Below, piece after piece: positions 54,853 through 63,064 of a stretch of DNA of 64,000 nucleotides; position 1 is the first letter of the stretch, and the number at the start of each line of letters is the position of its first letter. The translations under genes were made by a program, and so were the position numbers. The notes below the pieces were generated by a model. That model did no database searches and had not been told where the DNA came from. It saw nothing but the letters and a program-made list of their open reading frames with translations. This DNA is from an uncultured Alsobacter sp. (lineage in GTDB: Bacteria > Pseudomonadota > Alphaproteobacteria > Rhizobiales > Beijerinckiaceae), in the NCBI RefSeq assembly GCF_945952055.1, contig NZ_CAMFHB010000010.1:62001-126000 (forward strand). The letters are read 5' to 3'.

Positions 54853-55794
54853 ATGTCCGTCCCGAACCCGCGCTCCATCATCATCGACACCGATCCCGGC
54901 CAGGACGACGCGGTGGCGATCCTGCTCGCGCTCAGCGTCCGCGAGGCCTTGCGCGTCGAGGCCATCACGGCGGTGGCCGGCAACGTGCCGGTCGCGCAGA
55001 CCACGGCCAACGTGGTGCGCATCTGCGATCTCGCCGGCGACACCACCGTGCCGGTGCATCGTGGTGCCGAGACGCCGTTGCTGGTGCCGCTGCACACCGC
55101 CGAGTTCGTGTGCGGGCCGGACGGGCTGGCCGGCGGCGACTTCGCGGCGCCCTCGCGCGAGCCGACGCCCGGAAACGCGGTGGAGGCGATCGTCTCGATC
55201 CTGCGCGCCGCGCCCGACGGGGGCGTGACGGTCTGCGCGCTGGGGCCGCTCACCAATATCGCGCTCGCCATCCGCCTGGCGCCCGACATCCTGCCCAAGA
55301 TCGCGTCCATCGTGTTCATGGGCGGCGCGATGAACCTCGGCAACATCACGCCGGCGGCGGAGTTCAACGTCTTCGCCGATCCCCACGCCGCGGCGATCGT
55401 CCTGGGCTGCGGCCGGCCGATGGTGATGATGGGCCTGCACATGACCCTGCAGGCGATCGCCACGCACGAGGCCATCGCGGCGTTCGCGGCCACGGGCACG
55501 GCCACCGCGCGCACGATCAACGGCATGCTGACCCGCCCGCGCCCCGGGGGGCTGGGCTCCGTCGGCCATCCCATGCACGACCCTTGCGTCATCGCCTGGC
55601 TGCTCTGGCCGGACCTGTTCGGCGGGCGGGATTGCCACGTGCAGGTGGAGACGAGCGAGGGTCCGCTGCGCGGGCGCACCACGATCGACTGGCACGGGCG
55701 CCTGCGGCTGCCGGCCAACGTCCACGTGGTCGACACCGTCGATGCCCCCACGCTCTTCGATCGTATCTTCGCGCGGCTCGCCGCGCTGCCCTGA
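54853..55794 (+). CDS. Inosine/uridine-preferring nucleoside hydrolase family protein
   Basis: A 313-residue cytosolic hydrolase that splits the N-glycosidic bond of ribonucleosides to give ribose and a base. The calcium-binding motif 'IIDTDPGQDDAVAIL' is at about 14-28. 'VFMGGAMNLGNITPAAEFNV' and 'FADPHAAAIVL' follow, and the later 'HPMHDPCVIAWL' contributes the metal Asp. All hallmark residues are present. ATG 54853. Next to a sugar importer and a kinase it suggests uptake and breakdown of nucleosides, with ribose or a derivative phosphorylated. Confidence 0.88.
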   Translation: MSVPNPRSIIIDTDPGQDDAVAILLALSVREALRVEAITAVAGNVPVAQTTANVVRICDLAGDTTVPVHRGAETPLLVPLHTAEFVCGPDGLAGGDFAAPSREPTPGNAVEAIVSILRAAPDGGVTVCALGPLTNIALAIRLAPDILPKIASIVFMGGAMNLGNITPAAEFNVFADPHAAAIVLGCGRPMVMMGLHMTLQAIATHEAIAAFAATGTATARTINGMLTRPRPGGLGSVGHPMHDPCVIAWLLWPDLFGGRDCHVQVETSEGPLRGRTTIDWHGRLRLPANVHVVDTVDAPTLFDRIFARLAALP

Positions 55795-55815
55795 CCGTCC
55801 ACAGCGAGATTGCCC

Positions 55816-56337
55816 ATGGCCCATGTCGTCGACGAGCTGCGCGAGGAGGCGGAGGCCGCCATCGCGGCGATGCGCGAGGCGGCGCTGCGCGCCCGCACGC
55901 TGCATGCGCGGGCCGAACTGATGCGCCACATGCTCACCACCGCCCGCAAGGTCATGGACAAGCCGCGGGGCGAGGCCGTGGAGTCGGTGGTGCGCGAATG
56001 GATGGCGGCCTGGCACCTCGACCGCGCCGCGTGGCCTCACGTGGCGCGCGACATGGAGCGGCTCACGCAGGCCTTCCTCGACTACGCGGCCACGCCGGCG
56101 CAGTCCGCCGACGCCGCTTTGCGGAGCGCGATTGCCGGGCTGGACGAGGCGCTCGGCCGCGAAGGCACCTCCATCGCCGACCAGATGGCCTATCGCTCGC
56201 AGTGTGCCCATGGCTGGTGGGAGCTCGTCGCGCCGACGCCCGCCGACCTTCCCGGCCGCAAGGACCGCCCGATGATGCCCGCGCCCGAGCCCGGGCGCCC
56301 CTTCTGGGACGCCGGCTGCGCCGATTTTTGCCGGTGA
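55816..56337 (+). CDS. Hypothetical helical protein (173 aa), last gene of the nucleoside cluster
   Basis: A 173-residue soluble protein, mostly alpha-helical in appearance ('DELREEAEAAIAAMREAALR', 'RMLTTARKVMD'-like turns) with a Pro-rich C-terminus ending 'FWDAGCADFCR'. I do not recognise a family. ATG 55816, 21 bases after the hydrolase stop, so it is probably co-transcribed. The two Cys near the C-terminus might bind metal or form a disulfide. A terminator follows. Confidence 0.55.
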   Translation: MAHVVDELREEAEAAIAAMREAALRARTLHARAELMRHMLTTARKVMDKPRGEAVESVVREWMAAWHLDRAAWPHVARDMERLTQAFLDYAATPAQSADAALRSAIAGLDEALGREGTSIADQMAYRSQCAHGWWELVAPTPADLPGRKDRPMMPAPEPGRPFWDAGCADFCR

Positions 56338-56346
56338 CCCTGGAGC

Positions 56347-56369
56347 GCCGGGTCCCGACCCCGGCTTTT
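56347..56369 (+). terminator. Rho-independent terminator of the nucleoside cluster
   Basis: A 6-base-pair GC stem (56347-56352 with 56360-56365) with a 7-base loop is followed by TTTT (56366-56369). It begins 9 bases after the last stop of the cluster. Confidence 0.65.
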
Positions 56370-56525
56370 GGCCGGTTCCCTCGCCTGAAGGGAGCCAAAG
56401 CGCCCTGAACGGCCGTGAAATCGCCTTCGACGTGCGGCCTCGTCTCCCGAGCGCGCCAACCACGGCCCTTGCATGAGCCTTGCATCGTCCGTACGTGAGG
56501 TGGGTGCGGCGTTGGAGGCGTGAGG

Positions 56526-57263
56526 ATGACCAAGCAGTCGGAGACGGAGGGCGCGCCGCTCGGGACGCCGCCCTTCATGCCGCCTCCCGACAAGCCCATC
56601 CGTACGGCCGGTGCGCGGCTGCGCGCCTATTTCCTGACCGGCGTCGTCGTTGCCGGGCCGCTGGCCATCACGGCGTCGGTGACCTGGTGGTTCATCAACT
56701 TCGTCGATGGCTGGGTGAAGCCGCTCATTCCGGCGCGCTACCTGCCCGAGACCTACCTGCAGACCTCGATCCCCGGGTTCGGGCTCATCGTCGCGCTGGT
56801 CGGCCTGACCACGCTGGGGTTCCTGACCGCCAACCTCGTCGGGCGCTCGATGGTGGCCTTCGGGGAGAGCCTGCTGGGACGCACGCCGGTCATCCGCGGC
56901 CTGTACAAGAGCGTGAAGCAGATCTTCGAGACCGTGTTCTCGCAGTCCGGGACCTCGTTCCGCACCGTCGGCCTGGTCCAGTTTCCCGCCAAGGACATGT
57001 GGTCGATCGTGTTCATTTCCACGCCGCCCCAGGGGGACGTGGCCGAGAAGCTGCCCGGCCCGGACGAGCACGTGGCGGTGTTCCTGCCGTGCACGCCCAA
57101 CCCCACGACGGGCTTCTTCTTCTACCTGCCGCGGCGCGAGGTGATCGAGCTCACCATCACCGTGGACGAGGGCGCCAAGCTCATCATGTCGGCCGGCCTG
57201 ATCCAGCCCGAGGGCCAGAAGCGCCTGGCGGCGCTGGCGGCGGAAGCGCGCAAGGTGGCGTGA
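56526..57263 (+). CDS. DUF502 family membrane protein
   Basis: A 245-residue inner-membrane protein. Two helices lie at about 36-60 ('YFLTGVVVAGPLAITASVTW') and 80-105. The family signatures 'SPLLGRTPVIRGLYKSVKQI'-like region ('ESLLGRTPVIRGLYKSVKQI' at about 120-139) and 'VAVFLPCTPNPTTGFFFYLP' follow. Function of DUF502 is unknown. In many Hyphomicrobiales it is encoded next to recG, as here. ATG 56526 follows GGAGG; GTG 56520 is the alternative. Confidence 0.85.
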   Translation: MTKQSETEGAPLGTPPFMPPPDKPIRTAGARLRAYFLTGVVVAGPLAITASVTWWFINFVDGWVKPLIPARYLPETYLQTSIPGFGLIVALVGLTTLGFLTANLVGRSMVAFGESLLGRTPVIRGLYKSVKQIFETVFSQSGTSFRTVGLVQFPAKDMWSIVFISTPPQGDVAEKLPGPDEHVAVFLPCTPNPTTGFFFYLPRREVIELTITVDEGAKLIMSAGLIQPEGQKRLAALAAEARKVA

Positions 57264-57285
57264 GCACCATTTTCGGTCCCACCGC

Positions 57286-57373
57286 CGTCACGGCCGGGCT
57301 TGGCCCGGCCATCCACGACTTTGCCGGGGCCGCGCCGACGTCGTGGGTGCCCGGGCCAAGCCCGGGCAGGACG
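57286..57373. repeat. Dispersed palindromic repeat, copy E
   Basis: A full copy between the convergent DUF502 and recG genes, starting 22 bases after the DUF502 stop and ending 23 before the recG stop. Left half ccgggcttggcccggccatccacgac in part, right half gtcgtgggtgcccgggccaagcccgggc in part. In this place it may act as a bidirectional terminator. Confidence 0.9.
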
Positions 57374-57396
57374 TGTTCTGTTCGGTTTGGGCCCTC

Positions 57397-59496
57397 TCAC
57401 CCCGCCTGCAGCAGCCGGATCGCCTCGTCGCGCTCGAACAGGTAGAGCAGCACGCGCAGGGCCTGCCCGCGTTCGGACGCGAGGTCCGGGTCGCGGGTGA
57501 GCATCAATTTGGCGTCGTCGCGGGCCAGAGCGAGCAGGGCGCCCTGCTGCTCGGCCACGGCCAGGCGGAAGCCGGGCATGCCCGACTGGCGGGTCCCCAG
57601 CACGTCGCCTTCGCCGCGCAGGCGCAGGTCCTCCTCGGCGATCTCGAAGCCGTCTTCCGTACGCCGCATGGTGTCGATGCGGGCGCGCGCGACCTCGCCG
57701 AGCCCGGCCTTGAACAGCAGCAGGCAGGTCGACTTGCCGCTGCCACGCCCGACCCGCCCGCGCAGCTGGTGCAACTGGGCGAGGCCGAAGCGTTCGGCGT
57801 GCTCGATGACCATCACGGTCGCCTGGGGCACGTCGACGCCGACCTCGATCACCGTCGTGGCGACCAGGATGTCGGTCTCGCCGCGGGCGAAGGCGCCCAT
57901 GGCGGCGTCCTTGTCCCGCCCAGGCATCTTGCCGTGCACGAGGCCGACCCGGTCCCCGAAGACCTGCACCAGCGTGGCATGGCGCTCGGCGGCGGCGGCG
58001 ACGTCCAGTGCCTCGGATTCATCGACGAGAGGGCAGACCCAGTAGACCCGGGCGCCCCCGGCGATGGCCCGCCCCACGGCGGAGACGACCTCGTCGATGC
58101 GGTCGAGCGACACCGCGCGCGTGTCCACGGGCTGACGTCCGGCCGGCTTCTCGCGCAGGGTCGAGACGTCCATGTCGCCGAAATAGGAGAGCACCAGCGT
58201 GCGCGGGATGGGCGTGGCCGTCATGACCAGGACGTCGACCGCCTCGCCCTTCTGCGACAGCGCGAGACGCTGGTGCACGCCGAAGCGGTGCTGCTCGTCC
58301 ACCACGGCGAGGGCGAGGTCGGCGAAGGCCACGTGCTCCTGGAAGAGCGCATGGGTGCCGAATACGATGTCCACGTCGCCCCCGGCCAGCGCCGCCAGCA
58401 CTTTCTCCCGCGCCTGGCCCTTCTCGCGCCCGGTGAGTAGGGCGACGCGAAGGCCGGCGGCTTCCGCCAGCGGCTTCAGCCGGTCGTGGTGCTGGCGGGC
58501 GAGGATTTCCGTCGGGGCCATCAGCGCCGCCTGGCGCCCGGCCTCGGCGACCGTCGCCATGGCGAGCAGGGCGACCACCGTCTTGCCGGAGCCCACGTCC
58601 CCTTGCAGCAGGCGCAACATGCGCTCGGGCGTGGCGAGGTCCGTGCGGATCTCGGACACCGCCGTGTCCTGCGCGTTGGTCAGCGAATAGGGCAGGGCGG
58701 CCAGGATGGCGCGGGAGAAGCGGCCATCGCCCACGGTGGCGCGGCCCGCGGCCTTCTTCATCGACTGGCGCACCAGCAGCAGGGCGAGCTGGCTCGCCAG
58801 CACCTCGTCATAAGCGAGGCGGATGCGGGCGGGCGTCGTGGGATCGAGCGCCTGCGCCGAGGCGGGGCGGTGGAGGGCGGCGATCGCGTCGGCGAAGTCC
58901 GGCCAGCCCCGTCCCGCCGGCGTGGAGCGGTCCAGCCATTCGGGCAGGGCGGGCAGCCTGTCGACCGAGGCCTGCGCGGCGCGCGCCATGACGGACGGGT
59001 AGAGCCCTTCGGTGAGCCCGTAGACCGGCTCGAAGGCGGGCAGCCGCGCCAGGCCTTCGCGATCGACGATGCGGTCGGGGTGGACCATCTGCCGGCGGCC
59101 CTCCCACAGCTCGATCGAGCCCGAGATCCAGCGGGTCTCGCCCACGGGCAGCAGCTTTTCGAGCCGGGCCTGCACGCCCTTGAAGAACACGAGCGCCAGG
59201 TCGCCGCTGGGGTCGGAGACCAGAACGCGGTAGGGCGTGCGCCCCTGCGGCGGCGACGGCCGGTGGGCGTCGACCGTCACCTCGAGGGTCACGATGGCGC
59301 CGGGCTCGGCCTCGGCGATGGTGGGCTTGCGGCTGCGGTCGATGACGGAGGCGGGGATGTGGAACAGGACGTCGAGCACCCGCGCCGGCTTGCCGTTCTC
59401 GCCCAGCAGGCGGTCGAACAGGGGCGCGAGCCGGGGACCGATGCCCGGCAGGGAGCGCGCTTCCGCGAAGAGCGGATTGAGGATGTCGGGACGCAT
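57397..59496 (-). CDS. recG: ATP-dependent DNA helicase RecG
   Basis: A 699-residue helicase that regresses stalled replication forks and processes Holliday junctions. The N-terminal wedge/OB region spans about 1-200. Helicase motif I is 'LQGDVGSGKTVVALLAM', motif II is 'DEQHRFGVHQ', motif III 'VMTATPIPRTL', motif VI 'QLRGRVGRGSGKSTCLL'. The C-terminal wedge 'LRLRGEGDVLGTRQSGMPGF' is characteristic. ATG 59496. Length agrees with other alphaproteobacterial RecG proteins. It converges with DUF502 across repeat copy E. Confidence 0.96.
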   Translation of the reverse strand: MRPDILNPLFAEARSLPGIGPRLAPLFDRLLGENGKPARVLDVLFHIPASVIDRSRKPTIAEAEPGAIVTLEVTVDAHRPSPPQGRTPYRVLVSDPSGDLALVFFKGVQARLEKLLPVGETRWISGSIELWEGRRQMVHPDRIVDREGLARLPAFEPVYGLTEGLYPSVMARAAQASVDRLPALPEWLDRSTPAGRGWPDFADAIAALHRPASAQALDPTTPARIRLAYDEVLASQLALLLVRQSMKKAAGRATVGDGRFSRAILAALPYSLTNAQDTAVSEIRTDLATPERMLRLLQGDVGSGKTVVALLAMATVAEAGRQAALMAPTEILARQHHDRLKPLAEAAGLRVALLTGREKGQAREKVLAALAGGDVDIVFGTHALFQEHVAFADLALAVVDEQHRFGVHQRLALSQKGEAVDVLVMTATPIPRTLVLSYFGDMDVSTLREKPAGRQPVDTRAVSLDRIDEVVSAVGRAIAGGARVYWVCPLVDESEALDVAAAAERHATLVQVFGDRVGLVHGKMPGRDKDAAMGAFARGETDILVATTVIEVGVDVPQATVMVIEHAERFGLAQLHQLRGRVGRGSGKSTCLLLFKAGLGEVARARIDTMRRTEDGFEIAEEDLRLRGEGDVLGTRQSGMPGFRLAVAEQQGALLALARDDAKLMLTRDPDLASERGQALRVLLYLFERDEAIRLLQAG

Positions 59497-60085
59497 GGTG
59501 CGATTCGAGCCGTCGATGCCGGTCGGTCAGGTTACCCCGGCCGGCGCCGCCGGGCACCCGGCCCGCTCACGGGCGCTACGGCCACGCCTGTGGCTGGCGT
59601 GCAACATCGGATCTGAAACGCAACAGGGGCGGGCCCGCCCGCCACAATGCCGGAATCCCGCCACAAACCACGCGCAGCGTCCGTGTGCCTGCAAGGTGCT
59701 GATACCGCTTGGTTTTGCGCAATCAGAGGGTGTTAACCCTGATTGCCGACGGACGGACCTCGGATCCTCTGCCGGTTTGATCTGAAGCGCGAAGACATGC
59801 CACATCGAAGCGCAATCGGATCGTCTTTCTGACGTCGGTGCCATGATCCACACGGTCGATTTCCCGTCCGCTCTCCCGACTGCGCACGCTTGCCGCGTGT
59901 CGCCCGCGTCTGCGTCGGCGTGCGACGGAGCGATTATGGCCGGGCCTGTCGGCGGACGCCCCAGGATGGCCCCGAAATCGCACCAGACGGACTGCGAGAG
60001 CGGCGCAATCGGCTCGTATGACCGCAGCTTGGGTGATGTGCCTCCGGCTTGGACCGTCGCCCGCGATTCAGGGCGCAACACGGTC
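59497..60085 (+). promoter_or_regulatory. Divergent region between recG and exoR
   Basis: A 589-base gap with no supported gene. An inverted repeat at 59720-59745 (caatcag..gggt / accctgattg, one bulge) lies in an A/T-richer part. The frame of exoR is open upstream to 59843 but encodes improbable sequence, so I take this as its leader. No firm promoter box was found. Confidence 0.4.
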
Positions 60086-60919
60086 ATGTGGTTCTTCTCT
60101 CCTTTCGTGCGGATGGTGGTCGCGGCAGTCCTGACCGGAGTGTGCGCCACGGCCGCCCATGCCCTCGACCCCAAGCCGCAGGCCAATGCCGCGCCCCTCC
60201 CGGTCGAGGCCTTCAAGTCGACCAAGGACGCCTTCCGCACCGGCATCCAGGACTACAATGCCGGCGACAAGGCGAACGCCGCCCGCGCGCTCGAATATGC
60301 GGCGCAGCAGGGCCACGCGCTGGCGCGCTGGAAGCTCGGCCGCATGTATGCCGACGGCGACGGGGTGCCCCAGGACGACCTGCGCGCCTTCGAGCATTTC
60401 TCGCGCATCTGCGACGAACACGCTGACGAGCCGACGGATTCGCCCAACGCCCGTTTCGTGGCCAGTGCCTTCGTGTCGCTGGGGTCCTACTACCTCGACG
60501 GCATCCCCGGCACCTATGTGAAGCAGAACGGCGAGCGTGCGCGGGACATGTTCCAGTACGCGGCCGCCTATTTCGGCGACTCGGACGCCCAGTACAATCT
60601 CGCCCGCGTCCTCATCGACGGGGTCGGCGGCCAGAAGGACGCCCGCCAGGCGGTGCGCTGGCTGAACCTCGCCGCGGAGAAGGGCCATCCGCCGTCGCAG
60701 GCGCTGCTCGGGCACTTGCTTTTCAACGGCGAGGGCGTGCCGAAACAGCGCGCGCGTGGCCTGATGTGGCTGACCCTGGCGCGCGATGCCGCGGCCGCCA
60801 ACCCCAAGCGCGACGCCTGGATCATCGAGTTGCACGACCGAGCCGAGGCCGAGGCCGACAAGACCGACCGCGAGGCGGCACTGGTCTACATCGACAAGGG
60901 TTCGGCCAAGCGCCGCTGA
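60086..60919 (+). CDS. exoR: ExoR-like periplasmic Sel1-repeat regulator
   Basis: A 277-residue exported protein: signal peptide (1 to about 26, ending 'ATAAHA'), then four or five Sel1-type helical repeats ('ALEYAAQQGHALARWKLGRM', 'YADGDGVPQDD', 'NLARVLIDGVGG', 'WLNLAAEKGHPPSQALLGHL', 'LFNGEGV'). Length, repeat order and the 'GIPGTYVKQN' loop match ExoR of Sinorhizobium meliloti, a periplasmic inhibitor of the ExoS-ChvI two-component system that controls exopolysaccharide, motility and symbiosis genes. ATG 60086 gives a good signal peptide. ExoS and ChvI are not in the window. Confidence 0.85.
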   Translation: MWFFSPFVRMVVAAVLTGVCATAAHALDPKPQANAAPLPVEAFKSTKDAFRTGIQDYNAGDKANAARALEYAAQQGHALARWKLGRMYADGDGVPQDDLRAFEHFSRICDEHADEPTDSPNARFVASAFVSLGSYYLDGIPGTYVKQNGERARDMFQYAAAYFGDSDAQYNLARVLIDGVGGQKDARQAVRWLNLAAEKGHPPSQALLGHLLFNGEGVPKQRARGLMWLTLARDAAAANPKRDAWIIELHDRAEAEADKTDREAALVYIDKGSAKRR

Positions 60920-60958
60920 CTTTCCAGTTGCTGACCCGCGGCCGCTGGCCGACGTCGC

Positions 60959-61741
60959 CTACAGGGCGAGGTCGATGACCACGGGCACATGGTCGGACGG
61001 CTTTTCCCAGCTGCGCACATGCTTGTCGATACGGGCCGCGCGCAGGACGTCGGCGGCTTCCGGAGACAGCATCAGGTGATCGATCCGGATCCCGTTGTTC
61101 TTCTGCCAGGCGCCGGCCTGGTAGTCCCAGAAGCTGTACTGGCCTTCGCGACCGTCGCAGGCGCGGAAGGCGTCCGTGAGCCCCAGGGCCGCGAACTCCT
61201 GGAACTTGGCCCGGGTCCGTGGCAGGAAGAGCGCGTCGCCCGCCCACAGCGCCGGGTCGTGCACGTCCCGCGCCGTCGGAATCACGTTGTAGTCGCCGGC
61301 GAGCACCAGCGGCTCCTCGAAGGCCAGCAGGCCGCCCGCATGCGCGATGAGGCGATCCATCCAGGCGAGCTTGTAGTCGTATTTCTCGGTGTCGGGCGGG
61401 TTGCCGTTGGGCAGGTAGATCGAGGCTACGCGCAGGGCCCGGGACCCGACGCTGAACACCGCCTCCAGATAGCGCGCCTGGACGTCCGCCTCGTCGCCCG
61501 GCAGGCCGCGCCGCACCTCGTCGAAGGGCCGCCTCGACAGGATCGCGACGCCGTTGAACGCCTTCTGGCCGTGGACGGCCACGTTGTAGCCCGCCGATTC
61601 GATCTCGGAGGCGGGGAACGCCTCGTCGACGCATTTCAGCTCCTGCAGGCAGACGACGTCCGGTTCGGCCTCCTTGAGCCAGGTGAGCAGGTGCTCGAGC
61701 CTCTGCTTGACCGAATTGACGTTCCACGTGGCGATGCGCAT
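60959..61741 (-). CDS. xth: Exodeoxyribonuclease III
   Basis: A 260-residue DNA-repair enzyme of the EEP (exonuclease-endonuclease-phosphatase) fold, acting as AP endonuclease and 3'-5' exonuclease. Visible catalytic motifs: 'ATWNVNSVKQRL' (Asn), 'VVCLQELKCVD' (Glu), 'GDYNVIPTARDVHDP' (Asp/Asn), 'GIRIDHLMLS' and the final 'EKPSDHVPVVIDL' (Asp/His). ATG 61741 is supported by GGAGG. It converges with exoR across 39 bases and diverges from the DHFR-like gene at 61807. Confidence 0.93.
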   Translation of the reverse strand: MRIATWNVNSVKQRLEHLLTWLKEAEPDVVCLQELKCVDEAFPASEIESAGYNVAVHGQKAFNGVAILSRRPFDEVRRGLPGDEADVQARYLEAVFSVGSRALRVASIYLPNGNPPDTEKYDYKLAWMDRLIAHAGGLLAFEEPLVLAGDYNVIPTARDVHDPALWAGDALFLPRTRAKFQEFAALGLTDAFRACDGREGQYSFWDYQAGAWQKNNGIRIDHLMLSPEAADVLRAARIDKHVRSWEKPSDHVPVVIDLAL

Positions 61742-61806
61742 ACGGGCCTCCAGACGGCCCGACCCTACACCATGGCCGCCGCTTCGCGACAAGGGAGCTT
61801 GTGACG

Positions 61807-62364
61807 ATGTCCCCCACCTGGCCGGTCGTCGGCCTCGCCATCGTCTCCGACGACGACTGCATCGCCGACGAGACGGGCTCGACCCCGGCCTCGCTGCGCA
61901 ACGACGCCGACTGGCAGCGATTCCAGGCCGAGCTCGACGCCTGCGCCGTCACCGTGCTGGGGCGGCTGGGTCACGTGGCCCACGGCAACGCCCGCAACCG
62001 CCTGAGGATCGTGGTGTCCTCGTCCAGCCCCGGGCTCGAGCGCCGGCCCGACGGTTGGTGGTGGAATCCCGCCGCCATGCCCTGGCCGCAGGCGATCGCC
62101 CGGGTGCTCCCGGACGGCGGACGCGTGGCCGTGCCGGGCGGGCAGGGGGTGTTCGACCTCTTTCTCACCCTCGGCTACGCCGAATTCCATCTCACGCGGG
62201 CGCGCAGCGTGCGCGTCCCTCGCGGCAGGACGCTGTTCTCGGGAATAGGGCCGGGACGCACCGCCGAGGATCTGCTCGCCGCGGCGGCGCTGGTGCCGGG
62301 AGACCCCGTCGCAGTGGATGCGACCGCCGGCGTCACGATGGTGCCGTGGGTCCGGCCGGGGTGA
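61807..62364 (+). CDS. Dihydrofolate reductase-like (RibD C-terminal-like) protein
   Basis: A 185-residue protein with the order of strands and helices of the DHFR/RibD_C fold: 'VVGLAIVSDDDCIAD', 'DACAVTVLGRLGHVAHGNA', 'LRIVVSSSSPGLERR', 'VAVPGGQGVFDLFLTLGYAE', then 'FHLTRARSVRVP'. The 'GG..VFDLFL' segment fits the cofactor-binding glycine turn. The substrate is unknown and the classic folate-binding Asp/Glu is not evident. ATG 61807 has GGGAG 9 bases upstream; GTG 61801 is too close to it. Confidence 0.65.
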   Translation: MSPTWPVVGLAIVSDDDCIADETGSTPASLRNDADWQRFQAELDACAVTVLGRLGHVAHGNARNRLRIVVSSSSPGLERRPDGWWWNPAAMPWPQAIARVLPDGGRVAVPGGQGVFDLFLTLGYAEFHLTRARSVRVPRGRTLFSGIGPGRTAEDLLAAAALVPGDPVAVDATAGVTMVPWVRPG

Positions 62365-62461
62365 TGTCAGCGCGTCTCGACCCAGCCTGTCTCCGGATCG
62401 TGGGCAGCCCCGCTCAGAGCGTGTGACTCAGTCGGCGGTCCAGCTTGCACCTCCCTCACCG

Positions 62462-62549
62462 CGTCCTGGCCGGGCCTGGCCCGGCCATCCACGACTTCAC
62501 AATGGCCCCGGCAAAGTCGTGGATGCCCGGGCCGGGCCCGGGCAGGACG
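62462..62549. repeat. Dispersed palindromic repeat, copy F
   Basis: A full copy 97 bases after the stop of the DHFR-like gene. Left half ccgggcctggcccggccatcc in part; right half gtcgtggatgcccgggccgggcccgggc in part; outer ends cgtcctg / caggacg. It sits between two convergent genes. Confidence 0.9.
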
Positions 62550-62649
62550 GCGGAGGGGGCGCGGACTGGAAGGGGCCGGTGCAAGGCTGCGCTGGAGAAA
62601 GCTCGACAAGCTCTCCGGTCGAGCGAGACGGCTGGCTCCGCGTCGGCGC

Positions 62650-63003
62650 TCAGATCGACGGGCGCGGGAGCTTGCAGGCGTCGACGGCCTTCAGCGCCTT
62701 CTCGCGGGTCGTGTCGTCGAAGTAGCTCTTCTCCTGGAAGAAGGCGAACTCGGCCTTGGTCATCCGATCGACCGTGCGGCCGGCGTAGCAGGAGCAGGCA
62801 CTGTTGAGGGCGCTCGCCTCCAGGCCGCTCGACTTGGCCCATTGCCGTTCGCAGCCCTGGGCCACGTAGAGCTTGGCGTCGGCCCGCTTCATGGCCTTGG
62901 TGTCGGGATCGGGCTGGGGCGGGAAATTGCTCGACGACGCTCCGGCGAGAACCGGCGTCGCGGCGAGCGCCAGCAGAAGGCCGGCGGTGAAAAGGGCGCG
63001 CAT
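62650..63003 (-). CDS. Small secreted protein, hypothetical (117 aa)
   Basis: A 117-residue exported protein: signal peptide (1 to about 21, 'TPVLAGAS'), then a domain with four cysteines ('GCERQWAKSSG', 'LNSACSCYAGRTVDRMTKAE', 'VDACKLP'), which may form two disulfides. I do not recognise a family. ATG 63003. The upstream ribosome-binding sequence GGAGG lies inside a hairpin (63015-63041). The stop of the molybdopterin oxidoreductase gene is 61 bases upstream on the same strand. Confidence 0.6.
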   Translation of the reverse strand: MRALFTAGLLLALAATPVLAGASSSNFPPQPDPDTKAMKRADAKLYVAQGCERQWAKSSGLEASALNSACSCYAGRTVDRMTKAEFAFFQEKSYFDDTTREKALKAVDACKLPRPSI

Positions 63004-63014
63004 CTTTGAAAAGT

Positions 63015-63041
63015 CCTCCGGGATGATTCCCTGCCCGGAGG
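63015..63041 (-). promoter_or_regulatory. Hairpin that includes the ribosome-binding site of the small secreted protein
   Basis: On the minus strand an 8-base-pair stem (63034-63041 with 63015-63022, loop of 11) has GGAGG in its 3' arm, 11 bases before ATG 63003; a CTTTT follows. It could terminate transcription from the oxidoreductase gene, or hide the ribosome-binding site. Confidence 0.5.
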
Positions 63042-63064
63042 ATTTCGTCTCCCGCCGCGCGGCG

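Noticed and set aside
53019..55961. 980-codon ORF on the minus strand
   Set aside because: It is the antisense of the FrcBCA-like genes and the nucleoside hydrolase, with low-complexity translation and no recognisable motif.
59843..60085. 81-residue N-terminal extension of ExoR
   Set aside because: The upstream frame encodes irregular Ser/Ala-rich sequence before an excellent signal peptide that starts at ATG 60086.
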